From Astropecten irregularis (lineage: Eukaryota; Echinodermata; Asteroidea; Paxillosida; Astropectinidae): 64,000 nucleotides of DNA. Where the stretch lies: NCBI GenBank assembly GCA_963971285.1, contig OZ020256.1, forward strand, positions 7,194,501-7,258,500. The letters are read 5' to 3'. Both the position numbers and the translations under genes were made by a program. Of the stretch, positions 10,318 to 22,125 are shown one piece after another (the stretch's first letter is position 1; every line of letters starts with the position of its first letter). The notes beneath the pieces were generated by a model. The model had not been told where the DNA came from. It ran no database searches and was given only the letters and a program-made list of their open reading frames with translations.

Positions 10318-10966
10318 TCAAAATGTACAGACCAAACAATTGCAAAAGTTTTTTTTAGTTGACCTTATAATGAAATGTCTGTCTAGCAGGTCCTGCAACA
10401 TTTGTTTGACCTCTGTCATTTGACAATGCACTACCCTCCTATATGGGAGGTAAACAGGTTTATCATCGGTAAGCTTGATCTCGTGCGGAATAAGACTGCA
10501 ATACCCCAAGTCTCCGAAGTGGACCCCTTTCCACCCTCTGCCACAACCCCCTTTATGGCAGAGGGGGAGCATTTCCCGAATGCGGCTGCGACTTTCGATT
10601 CGAATGTTCCGCCCCAGGACTACCACTATGGCTTGCCTTTCTGGCCTCATCGTTCTGCCGTTTGAAACAGACATCCACAACATGGCCCCGTTTTTTGTAG
10701 TCAGTGCACCGTGACACAGGTCTACAGTTTTGCTTTTGCTCCTCGCGTACAGCGAGCTTGTTAACTGCAGCAGTAAGGTCAGTGATGGCCTTACTCATCT
10801 GTTCTTGATTGCAAAGAACGGACTCCACAGCCTTAATAAGTTGAGCTTGGCCGATTACCAAGGTGTCTAAGGCTTTTTGGGTTGGACTTACTTTTGGGGT
10901 GACGGCTACCTTATCAACTACCATTGATACAATGTCCCTACAAGGATCCCAACCTACATCATCCAA
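10318..10966 (-). pseudogene. Tandem unit 1: gag-RT fusion relic
   Basis: The minus strand encodes a gag C-terminal part (VGWDPCRDIVSMVVDKVAVT, then TQKALDTLVIGQAQLIKAVE and a basic tail), a knuckle-like CTDYKKRGHVVDVCFK, and, after a frame change near 10550, EIKLTDDKPVYLPYRR and QMTEVKQMLQDLLD, the entry segment of Ty3/gypsy RT. Protease and the rest of pol are missing. The knuckle has Tyr where the second Cys of CCHC is expected. Confidence 0.75.
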
Positions 10967-12041
10967 ATCCTGAAAAAGTCGAAGTGCTAAATCGCGAAAT
11001 TTGAAGAATGTAATACTTCCGTGTATTCCATACCTAACCGACGCAGCTCGCGACGCAGCCCCGGGCGCACAGCACCCTTCACAAACTGTTCACTCAAAGC
11101 CTTTTAACGGAGACGGGTTATTCAAATGGGGGTACTCACTACTGTATATTGAAATTACAGACAATAGCAGCGGCTAGGTTCGCATAGGTTCAGTTGATAT
11201 CATTGTTGACGTTTACCTTGAAATCAATAACATGCCAACATATGTAGTTTATGTACAATGTACTTGCACTTGCAGGGAATGTTGACATTCAGACGTTGCA
11301 GTAAACATCATAATATTATCACGGATGTTGTTAATACGCATAAATAGTTTTCACAGTAGGTAATTTTTTGTCTTCGTCATTTTAGTCTTTGGGAAATCAG
11401 GACCTCAGTTGAAATGACATCTATGAGACATAATATATTGACATGGTAATATTTGTACTTTACATTGCAGTTGATCATTTTGATCATGGAGAGGATGGCT
11501 ACATGGAACTTTGTTAAGGCACTTGATGTATATATTTTAAGTCCTACGAGCACTTTGTGTAAGAAAATTTCAATCATGTAAGGTTTAGGGTAAGTGGAAC
11601 TAGGGTTTTAATTGATTCATTGTTAATTGATGGTCATTTTAATGGATTTCATGGTTTTAATTTGTTTGTGTAAAAAATTTCAAATTACCATATACAAAAA
11701 GAGGTTTAAGTCTGGGGAAAGGACATCATCGCAATTTGTCCACACACCTCTTCCCAACTATTTAACTATCGAAGTTCTGTTACGGAACCCGTCCAAATAA
11801 CATACAGTTATCCGCAACCTAAAGCAATGGTATTCCATTCAGGTTAATATTTAATGTTTGCAAATGATAAAGATATAAGGGGGGGGGGTGGGCACAAACA
11901 GAATCCGTTGGTTTTGACGCCAGACCCCTTAAAATCTCATCAGTTTGGAGTGATATGAGTATACGGTAGTCAGGGTGTTTAGGGCACATCTTAAGCTGCA
12001 TTTTGATGCCTCCCTCCTTGATGCCAAGGACTCAACACTGT

Positions 12042-12826
12042 TCAATGCACACACAATTGTTTGTCAAAATGTTCAAACCAAAAGTTGCAAACGTTTTTTT
12101 TAGTTGACCTAATAATGAAATTTCTGTCTAGCAGGTCCTGCAACATTTGTTTGACCTCTGTCATTTGGCAAGGCACTACCCTCCTATATGGGAGGTAAAC
12201 AGGTTTATCATCGGTAAGCTTGATCTCGTGCGGAATAAGACTACAACACCCCCAAGTCTCCAAAGTGGACCCCTCTCCACCCTCTGCCACAACCCCCTTT
12301 ATGGCAGAGGGGGAGCATTTCCCGAATGCGGCTGCGACTTTCGATTCGAATGTACCGCCCCAGGACTACCACTATGGCTTGCCTTTCTGGCCTCATCGTT
12401 CTGCCGTTTGAAACAGACATCCACAACATGGCCCCGTTTTTTGTAGTAAGTGCACCGTGACACAGGTCTACAGTTTTGCTTTTGCTCCTCGCGTACAGCG
12501 AGCTTGTTAACTGCAGCAGTAAGGTCAGTGATGGCCTTACTCATCTGTTCTTGATTGCAAAGAACGGACTCCACAGCCTTAATAAGTTGAGCTTGGCCGA
12601 TTACCAAGGTGTCTAAGGCTTTTTGGGTTGGACTTACTTTTGGGGTGACGGCTACCTTATCAACTACCATTGATACAATGTCCCTGCAAGGATCCCAACC
12701 TACATCATCCAAATCCTGAAAAAGTCGAAGTGCTAAATCGCGAAATTTGAAGAATGTAATACTTCCGTGTATTCCATACCTAACCGACGCAGCTCGCGAC
12801 GCAGCCCCGGCCCGGGCGCGCATCAC
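12042..12826 (-). pseudogene. Tandem unit 2: gag-RT fusion relic
   Basis: Same cassette as the other units with an intact 175-codon gag-part frame beginning near 12826 (knuckle CTYYKKRGHVVDVCFK) and, in a second frame 12290-12042, the RT entry EIKLTDDKPVYLPYRR. The RT frame runs into STKKNVCNFWFEHFDKQ and ends, so only the fingers are present. Non-coding flank is the most diverged of the four. Confidence 0.75.
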
Positions 12827-13823
12827 CCTTCACAAACTGTTCACTCAAAGCCTTTTAACGGAGACGGGTTATTCAAATGGGGGTACTCACTACTGTATAT
12901 TGATTTTACAGACAATAGCAGCGGCTAGGTTCGCATAGGTTCAGTTGATATCATTGTTGACGTTTACCTTGAAATTAATAACATGCCAACATATTTAGTT
13001 TATGTACAATGTACTTGCACTTGCAGGGAATGTTGACATTCAGTACGTTGCAGTAAACATCATAATATTATCACGGATGTTGTTAATACGCATAAATAGT
13101 TTTCACAGTAGGTAATTTTTTGTCTTCGTCATTTTAGTCTTTGGGAAATCAGGACCTCAATTGAAATGACATCTATGAGACATAATAATTATATTGACAT
13201 GGTATTATTTGTAGTGTACATTGCAGTTGATCATTTTGATCATGAAGAGGATGGCTACATGGAACTTTGTTACGGCATTTGATGTATATATTTTAAGTCC
13301 AACGTGCACTTTGTGTAAGAAAATTTCAATCATGTTAGGGTTAGGGTTAGCGGAACTAGGGTTTTAATTGATTCATTGTTAATTGATGGTCGTTTTAATG
13401 GATTTCATGGTTTTAATTTGTTTGTGTAAAAAATATCAAATTACCATATACAAAAAGAGGTGTAAGTCTGGGGAAAGGACATCATCGCAATTTGTCCACA
13501 CACCTCTTCCCAACTATTAAAATATAGAAGTTGTGTTAGAGAAACCCGTCCAAATAATATACAGTAATCCGCAACCTAATGCAATGGTATTCAATTCAGG
13601 TTCATATTTAATGTTTGCAAATGATATAGATATAAGGGTGGGGGGGGGGGGGGGCACAAACATAATTTTCAGTTGATTTTGACGCCAGACCCCTTAAGAT
13701 CTAATCAGTTTGGAGTGATATGAGTATAGTCAGGGTGTTTAGGGCACATCTTAAGCTGCATTTTGATGCCTCCCTCCTTGATGCCAAGGATTCGACACTT
13801 TTCAATGCACACACAATTGTTTG

Positions 13824-14589
13824 TCAAAATGTACAAACCAAACAATTGCAAAAGTTTTTTTTAGTTGACCTTATAATGAAATGTCTGTCTAGCAGGTCCT
13901 GCAACATTTGTTTGACCTCTGTCATTTGACAATGCACTACCCTCCTATATGGGAGGTAAACAGGTTTATCATCGGTAAGCTTGATCTCGTGCGGAATAAG
14001 ACTGCAATACCCCAAGTCTCCGAAGTGGACCCCTTTCCACCCTCTGCCACAACCCCCTTTATGGCAGAGGGGGAGCATTTCCCGAATGCGGCTGCGACTT
14101 TCGATTCGAATGTTCCGCCCCAGGACTACCACTATATGGCTTTCCTTTCTGGCCTCATCGTTCTGCCGTTTGAAACAGGCATCCACAACATGGCCCCGTT
14201 TTTTTGTAGTAAGTGCACTGTGACACAGGTCTACAGTTTTGCTTTTGCTCCTCGCGTACAGCGAGCTTGTTAACTGCAGCAGTAAGGTCAGTGATGGCCT
14301 TACTCATCTGTTCTTGATTGCAAAGAACGGACTCCACAGCCTTAATAAGTTGAGCTTGGCCGATTACCAAGGTGTCTAAGGCTTTTTGGGTTGGACTTAC
14401 TTTTGGGGTGACGGCTACCTTATCAACTACCATTGATACAATGTCCCTGCAAGGATCCCAACCTACATCATCCAAATCCTGAAAAAGTCGAAGTGCTAAA
14501 TCGCGAAATTTGAAGAATGTAATACTTCCGTGTATTCCATACCTAACCGACGCAGCTCGCGACGCAGCCCCGGCCCGGGCGCGCATCAC
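13824..14589 (-). pseudogene. Tandem unit 3: gag-RT fusion relic
   Basis: The minus-strand gag part 14589-14155 and the RT entry in 14186-13824 are as in the other units. An extra T in the run near 14201 shifts the knuckle frame (CTYYKKTGPCCG), a private mutation of this unit. A 2-bp difference near 14134 also changes the junction. Confidence 0.75.
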
Positions 14590-15576
14590 CCTTCACAAAC
14601 TGTTCACTCAAAGCCTTTTAACGGAGACGGGTTATTCAAATGGGGGTACTCACTACTGTATATTGATTTTACAGACAATAGCAGCGGCTAGGTTCGCATA
14701 GGTTCAGTTGATATCATTGTTGACGTTTACCTTGAAATTAATAACATGCCAACATATTTAGTTTATGTACAATGTACTTGCACTTGCAGGGAATGTTGAC
14801 ATTCAGTACGTTGCAGTAAACATCATAATATTATCACGGATGTTGTTAATACGCATAAATAGTTTTCACAGTAGGTAATTTTTTGTCTTCGTCATTTTAG
14901 TCTTTGGGAAATCAGGACCTCAATTGAAATGACATCTATGAGACATAATAATTATATTGACATGGTATTATTTGTAATGTACATTGCAGTTGATCATTTT
15001 GATCATGAAGAGGATGGCTACATGGAACTTTGTTACGGCATTTGATGTATATATTTTAAGTCCAACGTGCACTTTGTGTAAAAAAATTTCAATCATGTTA
15101 GGGTTAGGGTTAGCGGAACTAGGGTTTTAATTGATTCATTGTTAATTGATGGTCGTTTTAATGGATTTCATGGTTTTAATTTGTTTGTGTAAAAAATATC
15201 AAATTACCATATACAAAAAGAGGTGTAAGTCTGGGGAAAGGACATCATCGCAATTTGTCCACACACCTCTTCCCAACTATTAAAATATAGAAGTTGTGTT
15301 AGAGAAACCCGTCCAAATAATATACAGTAATCCGCAACCTAATGCAATGGTATTCAATTCAGGTTCATATTTAACGTTTGCAAATGATATAGATATAAGG
15401 GGGGGGGGCACAAACATAATTTTCAGTTGATTTTGACGCCAGACCCCTTAAGATCTAATCAGTTTGGAGTGATATGAGTATAGTCAGGGTGTTTAGGGCA
15501 CATCTTAAGCTGCATTTTGATGCCTCCCTCCTTGATGCCAAGGATTCGACACTTTTAATGTACACACAATTGTTTG

Positions 15577-16340
15577 TCAAAATGTACAAACCAAACAATT
15601 GCAAAAGCTTTTTTTAGTTGACCTTATAATGAAATGTCTGTCTAGCAGGTCCTGCAACATTTGTTTGACCTCTGTCATTTGACAATGCACTACCCTCCTA
15701 TATGGGAGGTAAACAGGTTTATCATCGGTAAGCTTGATCTCGTGCGGAATAAGACTGCAATACCCCCAAGTCTCCGAAGTGGACCCCTTTCCACCCTCTG
15801 CCACAACCCCCTTTATGGCAGAGGGGGAGCATTTCCCGAATGCGGCTGCGACTTTCGATTCGAATGTTCCGCCCCAGGACTACCACTATGGCTTGCCTTT
15901 CTGGCCTCATCGTTCTGTCGTTTGAAACAGACATCCACAACATGGCCCCGTTTTTTGTAGTAAGTGCACCGTGACACAGGTCTACAGTTTTGCTTTTGCT
16001 CCTCGCGTACAGCGAGCTTGTTAACTGCAGCAGTAAGGTCAGTGATGGCCTTACTCATCTGTTCTTGATTGCAAAGAACGGACTCCACAGCCTTAATAAG
16101 TTGAGCTTGGCCGATTACCAAGGTGTCTCAGGCTTTTTGGGTTGGACTTACTTTAGGGGTGACAGCTACGTATACAACCACCATTGATACAATGTCCCTA
16201 CAAGGATCCCAACCTACATCATCTAAATCCTGAAAAAGTCGAAGTGCTAAATCGCGAAATTTGAAGAATGTAATACTTCCGGGTATTCCATACTTAACCG
16301 ACGCCGCTCGCGACGCAGCCCCGGCCCGGGCGCGCAGCAC
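15577..16340 (-). pseudogene. Tandem unit 4: gag-RT fusion relic adjoining full gag
   Basis: The cassette frames are 16340-16128, 16121-15813 (with knuckle CTYYKKRGHVVDVCFK) and 15804-15577 (RT entry). It is the only unit whose upstream side continues into more gag (to 16872), so it retains the ancestral junction. A single-base change near 16128 breaks the gag frame. Confidence 0.75.
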
Positions 16341-16380
16341 CCTTCACAAACTGTTCACTCAAAGCCTTTTAACGGAGACG

Positions 16381-16872
16381 GGCGAGTGCCCCTGCCTCCT
16401 GGGGGTCGGCAGCTGCCGCCTCAACCCGGTTAAAAAATAACATCAATGCACGTTCGAAGTCGGACAGCGACTTACCCTCTAATTTGGATCGCGCATAAAA
16501 CGCCGAATTAAGGGATTATACCGATTCGCGTGAATCGAACCTGGCGTTGAGAACTTTGACAAGTTCCTCCCTATCTTGGCGTGTGTCAGGGGGACTGCAA
16601 AGGATTTCCCCCCAGGCAACCCCGGCCAAGTGATCAAAGGCAGCTTCTACCTTTTCGTCTTCATCTAATCCCAATAGCCGACAGTAGGCATCAACCTCAT
16701 CAAACCATTCCCCCAAGGTAAGTCCCCCGGCCCCCCTGGGTCGACCGTAAAACCTAGAAAGTTTAGCTGCGGGTACCCTTTGATACTTCAATCCCTGAAG
16801 GGTAAAAGCAAGCGTTTCAGCTAGAGCCTTCTGTGGGTCCGCAATAATTTCTCCCACATTCGGATCGGCCAT
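16381..16872 (-). pseudogene. Gag N-terminal part of the tandem element
   Basis: The minus strand from an ATG at 16872 (MADPNVGEIIADPQKALAET) gives a gag capsid with KLSRFYGRPRGAGGLTLGEW, AYCRLLGLDEDEKVEAAFDH and LAGVAWGEI. This is the common GLTLxEWxxxxxxx...HLxGxAxxEI pattern of Ty3/gypsy-type gag. After a stop near 16515 a second frame (SDFERALMLFFNRVEAAA, about 16470-16420) continues into the tandem cassette. A TTAA MITE lies just upstream at 16998. LTRs were not recognised. Confidence 0.75.
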
Positions 16873-16997
16873 TTTAAGAGCAGGGACCAGATTAGGCAGT
16901 GAGGAATTAATTACACAAAAATACTGATATCCCTGACCAGCCTCCTGGCAATCACAAGGTCAAACCAGTTACAATGAGTCAACCGTGTACGATTTAA

Positions 16998-17174
16998 AGG
17001 TAGTATCATACTTTTATACTCTTCTTTTATTTTTGATATTTTAAAAGATCAAAACGATTTTCGGTCGTTGTTTTACTAATTTCTGGATGAATACACCATT
17101 TCATACGCTGAAAGTTATACGTATTATCTGTGAACATTTCTGTTTTGGTTTCTTACCAAAGTATGACACTACCT
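16998..17174. mobile_element. TTAA-flanked MITE, 177 bp deletion derivative
   Basis: Left end AGGTAGTATCATACTT follows TTAA (16994-16997) and the right end AAGTATGACACTACCT precedes TTAA (17175-17178). The interior holds the inverse of the family left half, with the GATCAAAA...TTTTCGGTCGTTG words in opposite order, so this copy is made of a short terminus joined to an inverted left half. Confidence 0.8.
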
Positions 17175-17178
17175 TTAA

Positions 17179-17892
17179 GGGAGGACCTACACAAACGTAT
17201 CACTCTACGGTGTCCTAATACAAAACAACAGGGGACTATATGTGATCAATTAAAAGCATCAACTACAATATGGCACCTAAAGTGCTCTGACAGTACACGA
17301 AGTAATAATGGTGAGGAAAAATCACACAGCACCCCACACACAACTGATCTTGTTCTGTTACAAAAAGCTAAGTCAAAATAGTCGGTGCACCATACATCCT
17401 TCTGGAGATGACACAGAGCAAAATCAGCAGGATATCAATGCTGACAAGAGGACGATGCACTAATCTCTGATTCGAACACCGGGAATCACGCCTGTCATCA
17501 AACTGAAGGCATCGCCAAGGGTGTCACAGAGTAACATGTAGTACGTGGCACGGATTGTTCGCAATCACGACCAAAAGAAACCAGCCTGCGTCCGGGGAAT
17601 ATTACATTTCTCAATAATTAGACGGAAGGTGATTATACATGACCAATTATTACTGTTATACCCCTAAAGCATCATATCTACGACGCCAGAATGTCACGGG
17701 TGGGGACAGGCCTATAGGGTAGTGTAGTTTTACACCATGTTGTGGTCTGTCCACCTGTGTAATTAAATACTGAATGCCAAAGGGGACAGATCACACAAAA
17801 TAAGAGTAATTGCCAATCAGACTTGATTCGTTTTGGAAGATAATTATATTCAAACAATTATTTAATTCAATCTCCCATCCAATAAAGTACAT
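17179..17892. other. Unassigned stretch
   Basis: No ORF with recognisable content, RNA gene or clear repeat seen. Base composition is like its surroundings. Confidence 0.4.
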
Positions 17893-18128
17893 TAAGTCTC
17901 GATTAGTCTTGACTATTTATACAATGTGTATACTCCATCTCTTCATTTTTTTTAATTTCTGATATTTATCCAGGGAACCTATTCACCAAAGAGTGGTCTT
18001 CCATAAGGCCCTGAAATGGTTTTAAAATGAAAACAGATTACATACAGACATTAACATAATTACATAATTATAATCTCTCCATATTTATCCATACATCCAT
18101 ATTTTCGTAAGTTGCAGAATCTCAATAG
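17893..18128. repeat. Dispersed 240-bp repeat, copy 1
   Basis: Nearly identical to 31493-31735: shared words include AGTCTTGACTATTTATACAA, CTTCCATAAGGCCCTGA and ACATAATTACATAATTATAA. The complement (TGGAAGACC...TGGTGAATA...CTGGATAAATA) looks like a retroelement 3' region, but no ORF or tail shows this. Confidence 0.7.
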
Positions 18129-19287
18129 ATTGACCAAAGCTTATATTATAATTATACTTCCCAAGTTCTAATATTGTAATTCTAATTCCATTTCCATATC
18201 CCTATCCCCGAACGCTGGCATGTGCCGCCCTCGCTCTCTATAACTTGTGGCAGTGTGTACAGGAAAACATAAACACACATGTATAATGTATACGCACTGT
18301 AGACAATCACATGTAACAACGCACACGTGATCACACACGTACATAATCACACAAACTGTAATATAAATTTGGATACAAATATCTCGGCTCCGTAACGTCT
18401 AATGATCTAGAAAGTTCCCCAGCAGTTACAGGAGACATTTATGGGGGATCCCAACCACAAAAATGTATCTACAGAAGCATTTATGGGAAAATAAACTGCA
18501 AAAAGTTGGCCCCGTTACGGATTCATGTCTCACCTTTAAGTGTCAGCCATGGGAGAGAGCGAGTCTCTATCATGTGTCCGGATAAGACACATAACATAGT
18601 AATAACCATACACTATTATTTCCCAAAATTGTTACGGCATGAAAGTGAATCAATGTACACCCAATATTAATTATTGGAAAATTCTGTAGATTGATTACCT
18701 TCATATTGGTATGTAAATGAAAAACTTAGATGATTATAATTGGACTACTTTGTTTGTGAACGTTGTGCCCTCGAGCAGTGATCAGCCTTCGAGACGTTTC
18801 TTGAAGACGCGAACTGTATTACTGTGCCCTCGAGGAACCACGGACCCTCAATCGCACAATAACAAAACATGAACAGGCAAACTTGCCCAGAAGAAATGAT
18901 TTGGCAAAAAAAAATTACACTACCAGTTCAGTGAAAGGAAGATATTCGGCACAATAAAATCTAATGAAGAGGAAAAGGTCTGACAGAAAACCTATACAAC
19001 AAAACCAACTTTTCGTGCGCAAATCAATTGGTTACTGCTGTCAGTTACCCAGATGACAAATCAGTTTTGTTCATGAATATGAAAATTTCAATTAGCATAA
19101 AAAACAACTGTTGTTAACCCTGAGGAAGTGTGAGGAAGTGGGTAAAATCACAGGCCCCATAAAACAGTTGCTTTTTGGCACATGTTCAAGCCATAATATT
19201 CCTATTGCAGAGACCTTTTAAGCGTACCCATATATCTTTTCTGTAAGATCATGGAATAAAAATTTAAGTGTGGAAAAATCGGCTAAA
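18129..19287. other. Unassigned stretch
   Basis: Nothing recognised except a direct duplication GTGAGGAAGT at 19121-19140. ORFs are short and without family motifs. Confidence 0.4.
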
Positions 19288-19289
19288 AA

Positions 19290-19504
19290 GCCAGGTCTTT
19301 TATCACGCAGCTAGACTCTTTCATCGCGCAGGTAGACTCTTTCATCTCGCAGGCAGAATCTTTCACCGCGCAGCTAGACTTTTTCATCGCGCAGCTACAC
19401 ACTCTTACCGCGCGGCTAAACACTCTCTCCCCTGCAGCTAGACACTCTAACCACGCAGCTAGACACTCTTACCACGCGGCTATAGACTCTTTCACCGCGC
19501 GGCT
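19290..19504. repeat. 21-bp minisatellite, about 9-10 copies
   Basis: Tandem units of the form AGCTAGACTCTTTCATCGCGC (one per 21 bp; last part varies as CACGC, CCGCGC or TCGCGC). Copies drift in sequence, with an extra base in two units. Seven-codon periodicity would be open in some frames but stops break it, so a coding role is unlikely. Confidence 0.8.
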
Positions 19505-19814
19505 GAAAATGACATGAAAAGTACACCATAGGCACCAGTGAACATGGCTGTTTTTAAGGTATTTTCCTTTTGGTGGATTTTTTTCAAAAAGTCATCGGTT
19601 ACCCTATAGAAAAGAAACTTCTGAGAATTTGAAATATTTTTTTGAAATTGGCCATTTAGCATGGGAGCCTATGGGAAATTGTTCAACGGTCTGCAATCGA
19701 AGGGAGTCCGTACTGTGCATATATGTGACATGGTGTATGTTTGTTGCATTCATAGTGCATGGAATATGACCCACCGTGTTACAAACCAGAGACGCAAACC
19801 CCATGTAATAAATT

Positions 19815-19865
19815 TGTATCATACTTTGGTTTTTGTCAAAGAAATGTAGATTCATGGGAGGAAAT
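19815..19865 (-). mobile_element. TTAA-family MITE end fragment
   Basis: GTATCATACTTTGGTTTTTGTC followed by AAGAAATGTAGATTCATGGG is the right end of the family in inverted orientation. Only about 50 bp remain. The surrounding 19510-20370 has nothing else recognisable. Confidence 0.55.
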
Positions 19866-20377
19866 AGCAAGACTACGGAGCTCCACGAGTGCCATTCCAC
19901 TTATCAGGATAACCACAACATTTATCCTTTGGTGAGGAAGTCAATGAATACACTTAGCTAACCAAATTAGATCAAAGAAATCCATGTAAAAGTATCGCAT
20001 CTGCCGAGACTAGGACCGAAATGCATGCAACTGCCATGGCTGACTTAGGATTTTAGGTTGGTGATTATTAAATAAATATATAATTAAATAAACCAGAAAA
20101 TTGCAGATGGTTACCTGGACTCGACTCCTACGCTGTAAAGGGCAAACGCCACCGATTCAGTTTCAGAGTCCAGTTAGCAATAGCAGGAAATCAGAATAAT
20201 ATCCAACAGCTTGGGCGTAGACACACATCGAATACATACACTGTTATATAGCAGCTACCTCTCTGTACTATATTATACATATCTGTATTATAGCTCCATG
20301 GTGTGACGAAGCAGTGACATTCTTGGTTAAAAGCGCTGTTGTAGGGCTACACACCCAATTTCACCAAAGGTTTTAAT

Positions 20378-21005
20378 GAAAGGGGCCTAAACGCTTGGCC
20401 GCCCCTTTCGGGCCTTGGGACCTTTTAAGCTGTTTCGCATACAGCGGAACAGCTTTTATTGGCTTTTCCGATTTCAATCGGAAAAAGTATTGTTTTTGTT
20501 CTGATTGGCTTTTTCGCGCATACGAAAAGCCTTTATTTCTGTTTTTTTTGCTTTTTCGCGGAAGCACGCAAAAAGCCTTTGTTTTTGGTCTGGTTTTTTT
20601 TTTGTGGTGGCTTTTTCGCGCAAGCGAAAAGCCTTTGTTTTTGTTTTGTTTTTTTGCTTTTTCGCGCAAGCGAAAAGCCTTTGTTTTTGTTTTGTTATTT
20701 TTTTGGGCTTTTCCGATTTTTTTCGGAAAAAGTAATGTTTTGTTTCTGATTGGCTTTTTCGCGCAAGCGAAAAGCCTTTATTTCTGTTCGTTTTTTGGGG
20801 GTGCTTTTTCGCGGAAGCGAAAAGCCTTTGTTTTTGTTCTTTTTTTTTCTTTCAGGCTTTTCCGCGCAAGCGAAAAGCCTTTGTTTTCGTTCTGTTATTT
20901 TTTTATATTTTTGTTCTGTTTTTTTGGCTTTTTCGCGCAAGCGAAAAGCCTTTGTTTTTGTTCTGTTTTTTTTTTGGGGGGGCTTTTTCGCGGAAGCGAA
21001 AAGCC
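20378..21005. repeat. Array of about 12-13 hairpins separated by T-rich linkers
   Basis: Perfect or near-perfect inverted repeats follow one another every 45-71 bp. Examples: GAAAGGGGC/GCCCCTTTC (20378-20409), AAGCTGTTTCGC/GCGGAACAGCTT (20427-20455), CTTTTCCGAT/ATCGGAAAAAG (about 20463-20487), GGCTTTTTCGC/GCGAAAAGCC (20609-20633, 20752-20776, 20926-20950), with further hairpins at 20507-20531, 20550-20576, 20656-20678, 20708-20732, 20803-20825, 20855-20879 and 20981-21005. Loops are 4-6 nt (GCAA, GGAA, ATAC, TTCA). Linkers are TTTGTTTTTGTTCTG-like. Stem changes are matched on both arms. Phe-rich open frames across the array are by-products of the T-rich linkers. Confidence 0.9.
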
Positions 21006-21033
21006 TTTATTTTTGTTCTGTTTTTTTTTTTGC

Positions 21034-22125
21034 CATAGACATTTTCATGTAAGACTTTTTATATATCGTTAAATACCAGCACCAAATATCAAAATGCTAT
21101 CGATGTAGGTTGCCGTATTGTACGTCATTTTATGGGTCGCGTTATTAGCTATACATTGTATGGAGTTGTATGGAAAAGTGAAATGATCCATAATTTGTTT
21201 GTTTGTACGTGGCAATAATTATGATAAATTTTACACATGAACAAATTAAATATGTCACGCCCTTTCCCCTAGACTTTAGTGTCATCAGAGTGATTTCACT
21301 TTCTCGATGTAATTTTGTATAAATATTCTATTCCGTAGGGCTATTTAAATGCAAAATACAGTCAGCATCGGTCCCCAATCGGCCCGACCTCGGCTGGACG
21401 ACCATTGTTAGTACACGGTGGTATTTACACGGCCGTTTCATAGTGGCAACCACCATGCACCGGCGGACCACGGTCGTTGGATGGGCGGCGTGCCGATGCC
21501 GCTTAGCCGCTGCTGAACCGCCGGCGGCCCGACGGTGGCTTGCGCACCGGGCCGGGACGTGATGTCCGATTGACCGTTGACTCTAAACTATATTTTCCCA
21601 CACAGACAATGCACGTACGTCTTTTTTATATCATTTTCAAACAATTTTAATAACACATAGTAGGAACGGCCGATCGCCTCGAAAATTGGTAGGTTTGGGA
21701 AATAGAGGTTGGCGATTGTAATAATGAAGTCATGACAACTTCATCACTTAATTTTGTATACATTTTTCAATATTTCTCACGCTACCCGATTGACATGAAA
21801 ATAATGATCATAGTAAAACATACGATGTGATGCTCGATTGACTCAATTTCCCAAAACATGTGTAAAACATTGTATACAGTATGTAAAACTGTAATTTTCA
21901 TTGTCGAATCCGTATGTCTGTTGGCTTTTTAGAATTATTCACAACATTTTTGCGAGTTGACGTAATGTTTGCGAGTTGACGTAATGTTTACAAGTTGACG
22001 CAATGTTTGCGAGTTGATGCAATGTTTGCAAATTGATGTAATGTTTGCGAGTTGACGTAATGTTTGCGACTTAATGCAGTGTTTGCAAGTTGATGGAATG
22101 TTTGCGAGTTGACGCTATGTTTTCG
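21034..22125. repeat. ~1-kb dispersed repeat, copy 1
   Basis: Matches 25637-26605 nearly end to end: CATTTTCATGTAAGACTTTT at the start, then GCACCAAATATC, a GC-rich block (GGCAACCACCATGCACCGGC), and the 19-bp minisatellite at the end. It follows the hairpin array directly and begins GCCATAGAC, as do other bodies behind hairpin heads in this window. No ORF. Copy 2 lacks part of 21730-21870. Confidence 0.85.
21952..22125. repeat. 19-bp minisatellite, about 9 copies
   Basis: Units of GTAATGTTTGCGAGTTGAC with variants (CAATG, AAGTTGAC, GAGTTGATG). The same minisatellite ends the second copy of the 1-kb repeat at 26477-26604, so it belongs to that repeat. Confidence 0.85.

Larger units (their letters stand above)
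9384..16380 (-). repeat. Four tandem ~1.75-kb units with a truncated gag-RT cassette
   Basis: Units start at about 9384, 11117, 12868 and 14631, giving lengths of 1733, 1751, 1763 and 1750 bp. Each has about 800 bp of non-coding sequence followed by a minus-strand cassette of gag C-terminus fused to the first part of RT. The last unit does not recur at 16381; instead the gag reading continues upstream toward 16872, so the repeat junction lies inside gag. Units 1, 3 and 4 are nearly identical over long stretches; unit 2 is more diverged in the non-coding half. A G-run differs in length in each unit (10137-10148, 11879-11888, 13640-13654, 15399-15408). Confidence 0.9.

Noticed and set aside
20395..21072. 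225-codon Phe-rich open frame
   Set aside because: Produced by the T-rich linkers and repeated hairpins; several frames are open at once, and the peptide merely repeats AQAKSLxF.
21952..22125. CRISPR-like array
   Set aside because: The 19-bp units are directly adjacent with no unique spacers, in an animal-type genome.
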